DNA of 64,000 nucleotides from Sporolactobacillus sp. CQH2019 (GCF_028765345.1 NZ_JARAJZ010000001.1:248001-312000), one strand, 5' to 3'; positions 1 to 9,421 are shown, numbered from the stretch's first letter. Made by a program: numbers and translations. Notes: generated from the letters alone by a model not told the origin.

Positions 1-485
1 ACCAGCACTTCCGTGTCTTCAGGCATCGAAAGAATCGTCAGCGGCATGCCGATGTGGTTGTTCAGATTGCCCCGTGTTTTATATGTCCTGAATGTTTTAC
101 GCAAAATACCGTAAACCATATCTTTGGTTGTTGTTTTTCCATTGGACCCTGTAATAGCAACGACTTTCGGCCGACAGCGGTATAAATAGCTTTTCGCTAT
201 GCCCTGAAGGGCTTCCAAAGTATCACCCACGAAAAACAGCGGGAAATCCGCAGGAATATCCGTCGGCCGCGGCTCTCTTTCCATCCACAGGGAAGCCGCG
301 GCCCCGTTCTCAATCGCCTGCTTAAGATAACGGTGTCCGTTGAAATGTTCGCCGACCAGGGGGACAAAAAGGCCGTTCATCACCGGTTTGCGGCTGTCCG
401 TCATGACCGTAAAACGGCTCAGCCTCCCCGTATCGCCCGCCGTTTGAATGGCCTGCCCCATGATTAAATCCACACCAATACCCAT
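1..485 (-). CDS. murF: UDP-MurNAc-tripeptide--D-Ala-D-Ala ligase, N-terminal part
   Basis: Partial gene running off the left edge. The visible 161 codons start at ATG 485 (Met-Gly-Ile-Gly) after AAAGGAGA. They contain the Mur ligase N-terminal domain (TDSRK at about residues 31-35) and the P-loop GSNGKTTTKD, followed by the conserved NNHIGMPLTIL stretch. In the family this enzyme adds D-Ala-D-Ala to UDP-MurNAc-tripeptide in the cytoplasm, the last soluble step of the peptidoglycan precursor. It follows murE on the same strand with a gap of about 56 nt, the usual order of the Bacillus division and cell-wall cluster. The C-terminal ligase domain lies outside the window. Confidence 0.93.
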   Translation of the reverse strand, partial: MGIGVDLIMGQAIQTAGDTGRLSRFTVMTDSRKPVMNGLFVPLVGEHFNGHRYLKQAIENGAAASLWMEREPRPTDIPADFPLFFVGDTLEALQGIAKSYLYRCRPKVVAITGSNGKTTTKDMVYGILRKTFRTYKTRGNLNNHIGMPLTILSMPEDTEVL

Positions 486-541
486 TCGGAAATCTCCTTT
501 TATAAAAAAGTTATGAATGCCGTCTTGCGGTCGGCAACGGA

Positions 542-2029
542 TCATTCGGCAGATGGAGTCTCGTTCATCCGATCAATGATCGCTTCTTTCGCTGTCTCCC
601 GGTCGTCAAAGTGATGTTTGACTGTCCCGATGATCTGATACGTCTCATGCCCTTTTCCGGCAATTAATATGATATCACCTTCCGCAGCCTGGCGCACCGC
701 AAATCTGATCGCTTCACGGCGGTCCGTCATTTTTTTATAGGGCCGCCCGGTGACGCCCGCCTCCATTTCACGAATAATCGCTGCCGGATCCTCCGTGCGC
801 GGGTTATCCGAAGTGAGAACGGCAAGATTGCTGTTGTCCACGGCAATTTTCGCCATGATCGGACGCTTGCCCCGTTCCCTGTCTCCGCCGCATCCGACAA
901 CGGTGATCACGCGCTTTTCAGCGAATTCCTTAATCGTCGACAGGGCATTTTGCAAACTATCCGGTGTGTGGGAATAGTCGACAATGACGGTAAAATTCTG
1001 GCCGGCGTTGACGGTTTCAAAGCGGCCTGGTACTCCTTTGATCTGTTCCACGGTTCGAATCATCCCCGCGATGTCCAGCCCCTTCAGCGAACAGGCGGCA
1101 AACGCGGCGAGTACATTATAAACGCTGAACTTTCCGATTAACCGCATCGCCACCGGATAATTTTCACCCTTAGCCGAAAGAGTAAACGACGTTCCCGATG
1201 GTTTAATCTGTATCGAAGAGGCCCGAAAATCGGCCTCGTGATCGATGGCATAAGTCATTACATGAGCCGCCGTCATATGCTTATAGACTTCGGATGCCCT
1301 GTCATCGGCGTTGAGCACGGCGGCCTTCAGCTCCCTTGGATTCCCGTAGCGATTGCCGAGCTGTGAGAAGAGCAGGCTTTTGGCATACATATAATCTTTC
1401 ATCGACCCGTGAAGATCGAGATGATCCTCGGTCAGATTGGTAAAGATAGCGATATTAAAATCGCAGCCTCGGACCCTGCCGTCATAGAGCGCATTTGATG
1501 AAGTTTCCATAACGACGGAATCCGCCCCTTCTTTTTTCATCAATGCGAGATTTTCATGAATGAGGTGAGTTTCGGGTGTTGTATTGTCGACAGGAACAAA
1601 ATGATCTTTATAGCGCATCCCCATTGTCCCGATCAGTCCGGTTCTGATCCCTTCCGCTTCCTGAATGGCCTGAATCAGATAAGTAATCGTCGTTTTCCCG
1701 TTTGTTCCCGTAACGCCGATTAAATGAAGGCTGTGGCTTGGATGGCCGTAGTAGTGATCAGCGATCATCGCTAAAGCACGATGCGTATCGTTAACATAAA
1801 TAACGGGAACATCTGAGGCGATTGTCTCCTCGGCAACAATTGCCGCCGCTCCCCTTTTCTCAGCCTGTTCGGCAAAGCGGTGACCGTCTGCCTGATGGCC
1901 CCTGATACAAAAAAACAAACAACCCGGCTTTATTTTCCGGGAGTCAACAGTCACTCCGGTTATGTCCGGATTTCCTTCTCCATCTTGCCTGAAGTCAGTC
2001 AGCGCTTCTAGGCAATCTGCCAATTTCAT
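542..2029 (-). CDS. murE: UDP-MurNAc-L-Ala-D-Glu:meso-diaminopimelate ligase
   Basis: Protein of 495 aa that adds the third stem-peptide residue to UDP-MurNAc-dipeptide. The P-loop GTNGKTT is at about residues 108-114. The DNPRTEDP motif in the C-terminal domain is the family signature for meso-diaminopimelate as substrate (lysine enzymes differ there), so the organism should have a DAP-type wall. A longer frame extends upstream to 2131, but ATG 2029 (Met-Lys-Leu-Ala-Asp) has an AAGGA element at good spacing and begins where the family begins. It lies between spoVD and murF, as in B. subtilis. Confidence 0.95.
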   Translation of the reverse strand: MKLADCLEALTDFRQDGEGNPDITGVTVDSRKIKPGCLFFCIRGHQADGHRFAEQAEKRGAAAIVAEETIASDVPVIYVNDTHRALAMIADHYYGHPSHSLHLIGVTGTNGKTTITYLIQAIQEAEGIRTGLIGTMGMRYKDHFVPVDNTTPETHLIHENLALMKKEGADSVVMETSSNALYDGRVRGCDFNIAIFTNLTEDHLDLHGSMKDYMYAKSLLFSQLGNRYGNPRELKAAVLNADDRASEVYKHMTAAHVMTYAIDHEADFRASSIQIKPSGTSFTLSAKGENYPVAMRLIGKFSVYNVLAAFAACSLKGLDIAGMIRTVEQIKGVPGRFETVNAGQNFTVIVDYSHTPDSLQNALSTIKEFAEKRVITVVGCGGDRERGKRPIMAKIAVDNSNLAVLTSDNPRTEDPAAIIREMEAGVTGRPYKKMTDRREAIRFAVRQAAEGDIILIAGKGHETYQIIGTVKHHFDDRETAKEAIIDRMNETPSAE

Positions 2030-2170
2030 CGAAAACACGTCCTTAACTATACTTGGATAAATTGGACGACATACAGGACCGATCCGCGCCCGGCGCGGAT
2101 TTTCCCCTATGTATATCAGAGAGCCCGGCACGAGGCGCGCCCGGCTCTCTGTCCATTGCTTATTGTAATC

Positions 2171-4105
2171 TCACGGTTTCTTTTTGTCACCTAAGTATAT
2201 CATTATTGTTGAACCTTGTTTGACCTTAGTGCCCGGTTTCGGCGACTGCAGCGTCACGACATCGCCCTTTCCTAATTCTTCCAGCCTCAGACCGGTCACC
2301 GAATTCATCAGTTCCTCCTTTCTCATGCCGACAAAATTGGGTACCTTAATCAACGGCTGATCCGGCCATTTGACCTGTTTCTCTATGCCGCCGCCCGTTT
2401 TTTTAATGCCGAGCGCGCTCAGGCTGTCGCCGATGATCTTTCCGGCAATCGGCGCCGAGACGGTTCCGCCGAATTGAATCGTTCCTTTCGGATTGTCGAT
2501 CGCCACATAGACGACGATCTGAGGATCATTTGCCGGAGCGAATCCCATGAATGAAACGATATAATTATTGGCCATGTAGCCTCCGCCGTTCGGATTGACT
2601 TTCTGAGCCGTTCCCGTTTTTCCGCCGACGCGATAGCCTTCCACATAAGCGTTGCGCCCGGTTCCCTGCGCCACGACGCTTTCCAGGGTGTCCCGGACCT
2701 TTTTCGACGTTGCCGAAGAGATAACCTGTCTCTTCATGACAGGCTGGATCCGATCGATCATTTGTCCCGTTTTCGGATCAAGCCACGCTTTGGCCAGATG
2801 CGGTTCGTAAAGGTATCCGCCGTTAATGGCCGCGGAAACCGCCGCGATCTGCTGAATCGGCGTAACCGAGACGCCCTGGCCGAATGCCGTTGTCGCCAGT
2901 TCCAGGGGACCGACTTTATTTTTATTAAAAAGGATGCCCTTCCCCTCGCCCGGTAAATCAATGCCCGTCTTTTCGCCGAATCCGAATTTATTTATATAGG
3001 AAAACAGCCGGTCTTTACCCAGCCTTTGCCCGAGAGCGACGAAGCCCGGGTTGCATGAATTTTGCACGACCTGCAGGAAAGTTTCCGATCCGTGCCCGCC
3101 CTTCTTCCAGCAATGCAGCTGCGTGCCGCCGACGCTGATTGCTCCGGAGTCGTAAAAGCGATCTTTATTCAGATCGACGACGTTTTCCTGCAAAGCCGCA
3201 GCCAGTGTAATGACCTTGAAAGTCGATCCGGGTTCATAGGTTTTCCAGATCGGCAGATTGTGATTATACACCGAAGCAGAAACGTTTTTATAGTTTGCCG
3301 GATTAAAATCCGGTTTCGACGACATGCCAAGGATATCGCCGTTATTCGGATCCATCGCAATGGCGAGCGCACTGTCGGGGTGATACGTGGCCATCGCGTT
3401 ATTCAGTTCACGTTCAATAATCGACTGAACGCGCGAATCAATCGTCAGCATCAGATTGGACCCGCTTTTCGGGGGAATGTATTGATCTTTCAGGCTCGAC
3501 ATCCGGTTCCCCTGAGCATCCGAGTAGAAAGAGACATGTCCGTTCTGTCCCTTCAATCCATCGTTATAATAGGACTCCAGCCCGGTAAGCCCTTGATTGT
3601 CAATTCCGGTAAATCCGAGCACATGGGCCAGATAGTTGCCGTTCGGATAGTTCCGCTTGAAGTCTTCGGCGATGAAGACGCCCGGAAGCCCCAGTACTTT
3701 AAGCGCCGTTGCTTTGTCATTCGTTATTTTCCTGCCTTCGGGTGTAATACGGACAATCGACTGCTTTTTTGTAATGTCCGCTAAAGCTGTCTGTTTGGAC
3801 ATGCCCAGGGCGCTTGCCAGTTTCTCAGCGGTCAGCGACGGGTTGCGCACTTGCTTCGGCACGACCAGAACAGAAGGGCTGCTCACATTGGCCGCCAGTA
3901 CTTTGCCCTGACTGTCGAGAATTTCTCCGCGCTCCGCTTCGTAAGGAATCTCGCGGCTCCACGAATCCAGTGCTTTTCCTGTCAGCCAGCCGTTCTGGAA
4001 AATCTGCACATAAGCGAGACGCCCGATAAAGACCGCAAACACGACAAGACCCAGTATCAGTATCAGCAGCAGCCGTTTTCTTACCTTCGCATTCGATAAA
4101 CGCAA
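2171..4105 (-). CDS. spoVD: Sporulation class B penicillin-binding protein SpoVD
   Basis: Protein of 644 aa, a transpeptidase required for spore cortex synthesis in B. subtilis. One N-terminal membrane segment (about 10-30) is followed by a PBP dimerisation domain. The transpeptidase domain has Ser294 in STFK, the SxN motif S350-C-N and KTGT at 496-499. A single PASTA domain (about 585-640) ends the protein; one PASTA is the SpoVD pattern, whereas PBP2B has two. Cys332 and Cys351 sit at the positions of the B. subtilis disulfide reported to be reduced by StoA. The start is TTG at 4105 after GGGAGGGG. It lies directly downstream of pbpB. Confidence 0.95.
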   Translation of the reverse strand: MRLSNAKVRKRLLLILILGLVVFAVFIGRLAYVQIFQNGWLTGKALDSWSREIPYEAERGEILDSQGKVLAANVSSPSVLVVPKQVRNPSLTAEKLASALGMSKQTALADITKKQSIVRITPEGRKITNDKATALKVLGLPGVFIAEDFKRNYPNGNYLAHVLGFTGIDNQGLTGLESYYNDGLKGQNGHVSFYSDAQGNRMSSLKDQYIPPKSGSNLMLTIDSRVQSIIERELNNAMATYHPDSALAIAMDPNNGDILGMSSKPDFNPANYKNVSASVYNHNLPIWKTYEPGSTFKVITLAAALQENVVDLNKDRFYDSGAISVGGTQLHCWKKGGHGSETFLQVVQNSCNPGFVALGQRLGKDRLFSYINKFGFGEKTGIDLPGEGKGILFNKNKVGPLELATTAFGQGVSVTPIQQIAAVSAAINGGYLYEPHLAKAWLDPKTGQMIDRIQPVMKRQVISSATSKKVRDTLESVVAQGTGRNAYVEGYRVGGKTGTAQKVNPNGGGYMANNYIVSFMGFAPANDPQIVVYVAIDNPKGTIQFGGTVSAPIAGKIIGDSLSALGIKKTGGGIEKQVKWPDQPLIKVPNFVGMRKEELMNSVTGLRLEELGKGDVVTLQSPKPGTKVKQGSTIMIYLGDKKKP

Positions 4106-4135
4106 AACGAGCCCCTCCCATCTCTCCTTGTCCTA

Positions 4136-4163
4136 CCCATATGTGCAGGACCGGAAAAATAGA
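4136..4163 (-). promoter_or_regulatory. Possible sigma-E-type promoter for spoVD
   Basis: Reading the minus strand, TCTATTT is followed after 13 nt by CATATGGG, about 30 nt ahead of the spoVD TTG. The spacing fits a sigma-E promoter and the -10 half starts CATA as expected, but both hexamers deviate from consensus. The expectation of a private mother-cell promoter comes from B. subtilis spoVD. This is a weak call. Confidence 0.25.
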
Positions 4164-4177
4164 ACGGGCTCTTCCTG

Positions 4178-4201
4178 CTTCACGGACGTTCGCCCGTGAA
4201 G
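4178..4201 (-). other. Perfect 8-bp hairpin between pbpB and spoVD
   Basis: CTTCACGG and CCGTGAAG flank an 8-nt loop in the pbpB-spoVD gap. There is no adjacent T-run, so it is not a canonical intrinsic terminator. It may attenuate vegetative read-through from pbpB or protect mRNA ends ahead of the sporulation gene; the role is inference. Confidence 0.45.
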
Positions 4202-4240
4202 GCCGGCGGCAGCTGTTTAGCGCTGTTGCCGGAATTGATT

Positions 4241-6376
4241 TTATTGAGGTTTTAACTCAACAGCCAGTGTATCGCCTGCCTTGATAATCGAACCGGGAGC
4301 CGGTTTCTGAGAAGCGACAAATCCGTCTCCCTTAGCAGTCAGTTTCATACCGGCGGCGTTCGCCAGTTTCATGCTGTCTGCAAGAGACCATCCGGTCAGA
4401 TCCGGCATCTTCCCTGTCCCGCTCCCTAAGAGAATCACTTTGCTGCCTTTAATGAGCTGTTCTCCCGGATAGGGCATCTGGCCGACAACCTGACCCGTAC
4501 CGACAGCGACCGGATCGAACCCTTTGGCCTTCAATGACTGGACGGCCTGGTCGATCGGACTCCCGATAAATTGATTAAGAATGGAGGAGCTATTGTTTTG
4601 CTGATTGACGGTTGCGGTCGTTTTTTTCTGAACCTGCATATACTCAAGCGTACTGCTCATGACCGGTTTTACGACGTTCACCACAGGTTCTTCTCCGGTA
4701 TCGGTCGGCTTCAGGTGCGGCTGTTTGACGGCAACGTAGACGATGACTTTCGGGTCGTTTTGCGGCGCCATGCCGAGAAAAGAATAAACATAATTGTTTT
4801 TCCCGGTCAAATACTGGCCGTTTTCCGCAATCTGCGCGGTGCCGGTCTTTCCAATCACATCATAGCCCGGCAGATCGTAAAGTGTTCCGGTCGCTCCGTA
4901 TCCGTTAACGACATTCTTATTGCTGACGACCTGGCGCATCAGCGCCCGTGTCTGTTCCGCCGCCTGTGCCGATATCGGGCGGCCGGCTACCGTCGGATGG
5001 TTTGCCAGAACCGTTTTGTGCGTATCCGGATTGACAATTTTATCGACCACGTACGGCCGCATCATCGTTCCGTTGTCGGCGATCGCCGTCGCCGCCTGGA
5101 CAATCTGCATCGCTGTGAACGCGGATGACTGGCCGAACGATGTTTCCAATTTATCAATTTTCGATCCCCAATTGACGAGACTGGAACTTTCGCCGGGAAG
5201 ATCTATACCCGTTTTCTGCATGAATCCGAATTTTTTTAAATAAGCGCCGAGCTTGTCCGGCCCCAGATATTGATCGGTCAGAACGGACATGCCGACATTG
5301 GATGACAGTTCAAACGCCTGATCGAAGTCTATCATTCCCCAGCCGGAATAATTCCAGTCGTGTATCGTTCCGCCTGCGGTCGTATAGCTTCCCGACTTGT
5401 ACGTCGCCGTGCCGTGGAATGAGCCGGAATCAATCGCCGACGCAACAGTAAAAATTTTCATGACCGATCCCGGTTCATAGGGCGATGAAATGGCAATATT
5501 GTTAAATTGTGTAATATTGTGCAGATTGGGATTAAAATCGGGGAGAGTGGAAAGGGCAAGAATTTTCCCCGTTTTCGGATCGGCTACGATGCCGATCATA
5601 CTTGACGGCTTATACGTATTATAAACGCCGGTCATTGCCTGATCGAGCACAGTCTGTATCTGAGTATTTAAAGTCAGATGGACATCGTTGCCGGGCGATG
5701 CCTGGGTGATCTGCCGGCTCTCATCCGGAATCGGAACGCCGCCCAGGCTTCGGTAATAACGGACCATTCCGTCCTTTTCTGTTAAATAGCGATTCAGTGA
5801 CTGCTCAATGCCCAGCACACCGGTCTGCTGGCTGCCGTCGGCGCTCGGCCGTGTGAATCCGATCGTGTAGGCGGCACCGGACTGTTCGGGATAAAAACGT
5901 TCCGATTCGGTCGTGAAACCGATTCCCGGAAGTTTGAGACGATCGATCTGACTTTTTTTGGCCTCGCTCAGCATTTTCCCGTTCGATCCAAACTCGACCT
6001 GATAAGCCTTCTTATTTAAAATAGCCAGCACAGCCGATTCCTTCATGTTCAGAATCGGGGCGAGCTCGCTTGCTGTTTTCACCTTATCTTTGACATATGA
6101 ATCGGCTTTGGAGCTGACTACGGCATAAAGTGTGTAGGCGGGGACATCTTCGGCAAGGACCCGGCCGTCGCCTGAATAAATGGTTCCCCGCTTTTCATTA
6201 ACAACTTCGTAATCCGACCATTGATTTTTTCCGACCTGGATCAAATTATGGCCGTCGATTTCTTTCCCCTGGGCAATAAATACAAAACGGCCGATAAGGA
6301 TAAAAAAAGCCAGCATAAAAATCCCGCCGACTGCTGCTGCCCAAAAACTCATTGATTTTCTTTTTCTCTGAATCAT
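4241..6376 (-). CDS. pbpB: Penicillin-binding protein 2B, division transpeptidase
   Basis: Protein of 711 aa; the class B transpeptidase that works with FtsW in septal peptidoglycan synthesis. It has a short basic N-terminus, one transmembrane helix (about 9-32) and a PBP dimer domain. The transpeptidase domain carries Ser304 in SVMK, S358-S-N360 and KTGTAQ at 510-515. Two PASTA domains follow (about 600-655 and 656-711). It lies immediately after ftsL (15-nt gap), the standard dcw order. Length and the two PASTA repeats separate it from SpoVD downstream. Confidence 0.95.
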   Translation of the reverse strand: MIQRKRKSMSFWAAAVGGIFMLAFFILIGRFVFIAQGKEIDGHNLIQVGKNQWSDYEVVNEKRGTIYSGDGRVLAEDVPAYTLYAVVSSKADSYVKDKVKTASELAPILNMKESAVLAILNKKAYQVEFGSNGKMLSEAKKSQIDRLKLPGIGFTTESERFYPEQSGAAYTIGFTRPSADGSQQTGVLGIEQSLNRYLTEKDGMVRYYRSLGGVPIPDESRQITQASPGNDVHLTLNTQIQTVLDQAMTGVYNTYKPSSMIGIVADPKTGKILALSTLPDFNPNLHNITQFNNIAISSPYEPGSVMKIFTVASAIDSGSFHGTATYKSGSYTTAGGTIHDWNYSGWGMIDFDQAFELSSNVGMSVLTDQYLGPDKLGAYLKKFGFMQKTGIDLPGESSSLVNWGSKIDKLETSFGQSSAFTAMQIVQAATAIADNGTMMRPYVVDKIVNPDTHKTVLANHPTVAGRPISAQAAEQTRALMRQVVSNKNVVNGYGATGTLYDLPGYDVIGKTGTAQIAENGQYLTGKNNYVYSFLGMAPQNDPKVIVYVAVKQPHLKPTDTGEEPVVNVVKPVMSSTLEYMQVQKKTTATVNQQNNSSSILNQFIGSPIDQAVQSLKAKGFDPVAVGTGQVVGQMPYPGEQLIKGSKVILLGSGTGKMPDLTGWSLADSMKLANAAGMKLTAKGDGFVASQKPAPGSIIKAGDTLAVELKPQ

Positions 6377-6390
6377 CCGACTGAACCACC

Positions 6391-6750
6391 TTATGGAAGC
6401 ACTTTGATATTTTTTATATCCAGTTTCAGGCCCAGTTGTTTCTCTGCGAAGCTGACGATGCGTTCCGGAGAACTCAGGCTGTCCGCGTCGGCCTGCAGCT
6501 GCTGTGTGGTTTTCGACTGACTGTCCAGCCTGGATTGCAGAATGGCGGTATCTTTCGAGGCCATGAAAATTCGGGTCTGATTAATGACCATCATCAGAGC
6601 AAGAAAGAAGACGACAACGCCGGCCGATGCCCAAAGCCATTTTTCCCCTTTGCTGATGTGGCGGGTCACAGTGACCGGCTCGGCAGCGGCCCGTCTTTTT
6701 GTCTCAGCCTGTCCCTGTCCTAATAAAGGTGCGTGTTGCGTCTGACTCAT
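6391..6750 (-). CDS. ftsL: Cell division protein FtsL
   Basis: Small bitopic protein (about 119 aa). A basic cytoplasmic N-terminus is followed by one transmembrane helix (about 40-60) and an extracytoplasmic coiled-coil (about 65-105), the architecture of FtsL, which with DivIC/FtsB bridges the division ring and septal synthases. ATG 6750 overlaps the rsmH stop in the arrangement TGATG; an in-frame GTG at 6753 is an alternative, and both lie behind AAGGAGGAG. Sequence identity in this family is low, so the call rests on topology and on position between rsmH and pbpB. Confidence 0.88.
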   Translation of the reverse strand: MSQTQHAPLLGQGQAETKRRAAAEPVTVTRHISKGEKWLWASAGVVVFFLALMMVINQTRIFMASKDTAILQSRLDSQSKTTQQLQADADSLSSPERIVSFAEKQLGLKLDIKNIKVLP

Positions 6751-7703
6751 CACACGGTCTCCTCCTTAATCGCTCTTATTTTTTCTGCCACTCTTAATTT
6801 TGCCGAATGTGCACGGTGATTTTCTTTCAGTTCTTCCTCCGATGGAAGGACCGGCTTCCTGCCGATTCTTTTCAAAACAGGAAGAGCGTTAAGCGGAAGC
6901 ACCGGAAGACCCGGCGGCAACTCAGGCGGTTCACTGTATTTTTTAAAAAATTGTTTGCAAAGTCTGTCTTCGAGCGACTGAAACGTGATGACGGAAATTC
7001 TTCCGCCTATATTTATCAGTTCCAGCGACTGATAAAGAGCCTCTTCAAGACTGCCGAGTTCATCGTTGACAGCGATGCGCAGTGCCTGGAAAACGCGTTT
7101 CGCGGGATGGCCGCCCGTCCGTCTCGCAGGAGCAGGTATGGCTTCTTTCACAATTTCGGCCAGTTCTCCGGTCGTTTTAATCCGGCTTTCTGCACGGCGC
7201 TTCTCAATCATTTTCGCGATCTGCCGGGAGAAACGTTCCTCACCGTACATGAAAAAAATGTGAGTCAGTTTTTCATAAGGCCAGTCATTGACGACCGTCT
7301 CGGCACTCAGATCCTGATCCCTGTCCATCCGCATATCCAAAGGCCCGTCATGCTGATAGCTGAATCCCCTTTCGGCATGATCGAACTGAGGAGAGGAGAC
7401 GCCGAGATCGAAAAGAATTCCGTCGACGTGCCGGACGTCTCTTTCCGCCAGTTCACTCTTCATCTTTCGAAAATTAGATTTAATAAACGTTATTTGGGAA
7501 CGGTAGTCTTTCAGGCGCTGTTCCGCGGCATCCAGAGCCTCCTGGTCCTGATCGAATGCATAAAGGCGGCCGTTCCGCAATCTTTTGACGATTTCTTCAC
7601 TGTGGCCGCCGCCGCCCAGTGTACAGTCCAGGTACACCCCGTCCGGTTTAACAGCCAGTCCGTCAACTGCTTCATGTTTTAATACTGTGATATGTTCAAA
7701 CAT
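6750..7703 (-). CDS. rsmH: 16S rRNA (cytosine(1402)-N(4))-methyltransferase
   Basis: Protein of 317 aa, the N4-methyltransferase for C1402 of 16S rRNA (MraW/RsmH). It opens with the characteristic [13 protein letters not shown] region and the SAM-binding [10 protein letters not shown] motif (about 26-35). The substrate-facing [11 protein letters not shown] and DGPLDMRMD motifs follow, and the helical insertion ends with [11 protein letters not shown]. Second gene of the mraZ operon, 45 nt after mraZ, and stop-coupled to ftsL. Confidence 0.96.
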   Translation of the reverse strand: MFEHITVLKHEAVDGLAVKPDGVYLDCTLGGGGHSEEIVKRLRNGRLYAFDQDQEALDAAEQRLKDYRSQITFIKSNFRKMKSELAERDVRHVDGILFDLGVSSPQFDHAERGFSYQHDGPLDMRMDRDQDLSAETVVNDWPYEKLTHIFFMYGEERFSRQIAKMIEKRRAESRIKTTGELAEIVKEAIPAPARRTGGHPAKRVFQALRIAVNDELGSLEEALYQSLELINIGGRISVITFQSLEDRLCKQFFKKYSEPPELPPGLPVLPLNALPVLKRIGRKPVLPSEEELKENHRAHSAKLRVAEKIRAIKEETV

Positions 7704-7748
7704 ACTACCCGGCTCCTGTCCGACAGATAAACCGATCCTTTTTCAAAA

Positions 7749-8180
7749 TTACAGATCCAAATCAAGCAGGCTTTCCGAAATATCGCTGAAAGATTCTTCC
7801 GACTGTTCATAATAATGTTTCCAGGTACTTTCATCCCAAATTTCCAACCGGCTCGATACCCCGATGATCACGCAGTCTTTTTCCAGTTTGGCATAATCGC
7901 GAAGCACACTGCCGATCGAGGCGCGGCCCTGCCTGTCCAATGCGCATTCGCACGCTCCCGAGAAAAAAAAACGTGTGAATGCCCGTGCGTCTTTCTTGGT
8001 GAACGGAAGAGCTTTCAGTTTTTCTTCAATTCGATGCCATTCCTCCATCGGATAAACAAAAAGGCACTGGTCGAGACCGCGTGTCATCACAAATGTTTCC
8101 CCCAGCTCCTCACGAAACTTCGAGGGAATAATAAGGCGTCCTTTGATGTCTATGCTGTGATTGAACGATCCCATAAACAT
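7749..8180 (-). CDS. mraZ: Transcriptional regulator MraZ
   Basis: Protein of 143 aa with two AbrB-type SpoVT domains, each with the GRxxIP-type motif ([10 protein letters not shown] near residue 15 and the [13 protein letters not shown] region near 87). MraZ is a DNA-binding ring that regulates its own dcw operon. ATG 8180 was chosen because it follows AAGAGGAGG and starts with the conserved [11 protein letters not shown]; the longer frame to 8234 lacks an RBS and runs into the operator. First gene of the division operon. Confidence 0.95.
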   Translation of the reverse strand: MFMGSFNHSIDIKGRLIIPSKFREELGETFVMTRGLDQCLFVYPMEEWHRIEEKLKALPFTKKDARAFTRFFFSGACECALDRQGRASIGSVLRDYAKLEKDCVIIGVSSRLEIWDESTWKHYYEQSEESFSDISESLLDLDL

Positions 8181-8210
8181 CGGGATCCGCCTCCTCTTTG
8201 TCTTACTGTA

Positions 8211-8234
8211 CCACAATCCCCCACTTTGCACCAC
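8211..8234 (-). promoter_or_regulatory. MraZ operator: three GTGG repeats at 10-bp spacing
   Basis: On the minus strand GTGG occurs three times at exact 10-bp spacing (plus-strand CCAC at 8211, 8221 and 8231), ending about 30 nt before the mraZ start. Direct GTGG/TGGG repeats at one helical turn are the known MraZ recognition pattern in several phyla. Position and phasing support autoregulation of the division operon. Confidence 0.75.
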
Positions 8235-8442
8235 TCTATTTTAATTATTCGTTTTGATTTTAAGGATTTCCTCCCCGGGAAACTGAAAATGATCGAATAT
8301 ACCGGACGGTGCCTGATCCGGGCAAGCAGATTCCTCCTAGAACTCCGCTGCACACAAAAAAAGATCAAATGGCTGAGACTTTCGTCTGCTGCATTTCATC
8401 TTTTCGGAGTCTTGCGGGTGCGCCTGTTTCGTGCGGTCCGTT

Positions 8443-9018
8443 TCAACGGGCTTGATCTTTTATTTCTGCTCTTTCTTCGCCCCTCGGCATCTTCGCTCTT
8501 GCCTGATCAACAATTTCCAGAACATTCAGGAGTGATTCATAGTTTTTCTTCAGTCCGGAATATTCCTTTTCAAGTCTTCTGTATGCCTCATCGAGCACTC
8601 TGTTTTCGCTTTTGAGCCGTTCCAGCTGAATTTTCACATCGTGCGGAAGGCTCGCGCCCGAATCCGTTTTCAGCCGGTTCAGAAAGCGGATCGTCTGATT
8701 AATGAAAGGTTCGGCAACAGCCGGTTCGGGGGACGCGGACTCTGAAACAATTTCCGCCTGCTCCGGGATTTTCGCCGCCTTCTTTCTTTTTTTATAGGCA
8801 CGGCGTCTCTCTTTTGCTTCTTTCATTTCTTTCTCGAATTGTCTGCGCACGGCTGAATTCCAGCGAAACCCGCAGGCTGCGGGGGTTCGCGAGAGAAGGC
8901 TGCCCGCCTCCTTGAATGCAGCCAGTTGTGTACTTCCTTCACCGATATGCCGAAGAATGGTTTCCGCAAGTCTCACATCTTCAGTGTGCGACCAAGCATC
9001 CTGTCGAATGGACGGCAT
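8443..9018 (-). CDS. gerR: RsfA-family sporulation transcription factor, GerR/YlbO-like
   Basis: Protein of 191 aa. The N-terminal Myb/SANT-like DNA-binding region begins RQDAWSHTEDVRLAETILRHI and is typical of the RsfA/YlbO family. A lysine/arginine-rich linker (about 80-105) and a C-terminal coiled-coil (about 140-185, with repeated LEKEYSGLKKNYESL spacing) follow. Length matches B. subtilis YlbO (GerR), a sigma-E-dependent mother-cell regulator, better than RsfA. ATG 9018 follows GAGGGG; the longer frame upstream has no support. It sits between rpmF and mraZ, as ylbO does in B. subtilis, but without the ylbP-panE-bshC genes between it and mraZ. Confidence 0.85.
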   Translation of the reverse strand: MPSIRQDAWSHTEDVRLAETILRHIGEGSTQLAAFKEAGSLLSRTPAACGFRWNSAVRRQFEKEMKEAKERRRAYKKRKKAAKIPEQAEIVSESASPEPAVAEPFINQTIRFLNRLKTDSGASLPHDVKIQLERLKSENRVLDEAYRRLEKEYSGLKKNYESLLNVLEIVDQARAKMPRGEERAEIKDQAR

Positions 9019-9247
9019 TGATTTCCCCTCTTTTCTCTCAGATCGGAAGCATGAGAATTGCTCCTTTTCCATCAATATGCGGATGATAGGATCGGTAGAA
9101 GAGAAGGCCGGATTTTTCTCTAAGTTTTCAGCCCCTGAAATAGAAGATTGAACGGTTGAGAAGAGAAGTTTAAAAAAAACGAGGCTGTCACAAAAGGGCA
9201 ACCGCCGATGCAGTTAAGATTCGAAATATGGGGGCCCGGCGATGCTC

Positions 9248-9289
9248 AAAAAAGACCGCCCCATCGCCCGGGCAAGCAATTGATGGGGC
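9248..9289 (-). terminator. Terminator-like hairpin between rpmF and gerR
   Basis: On the minus strand GCCCCATC pairs with GATGGGGC across a 16-nt loop and is followed four bases later by T6. It is the second terminator-like element after rpmF. The roughly 130 nt between the two hairpins hold no convincing ORF, leaving room for a short non-coding transcript. The rest of the 9019-9463 gap shows nothing recognisable. Confidence 0.45.
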
Positions 9290-9421
9290 AGGCAATGTTC
9301 AAGCAATATTAATAGCTTTTTCTGCGGTGAAACATGCGCCGCACGCCTCCGGACGGCCCCGGTAAAGAGAGAGAGACGGACTTTCCTTTCCCCGCTCATT
9401 GGCCCCGAAAAAAAACATTGT

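Noticed and set aside
9214-9399. 61-codon frame between rpmF and gerR
   Set aside because: No RBS, no recognisable sequence, and it spans a terminator-like hairpin.
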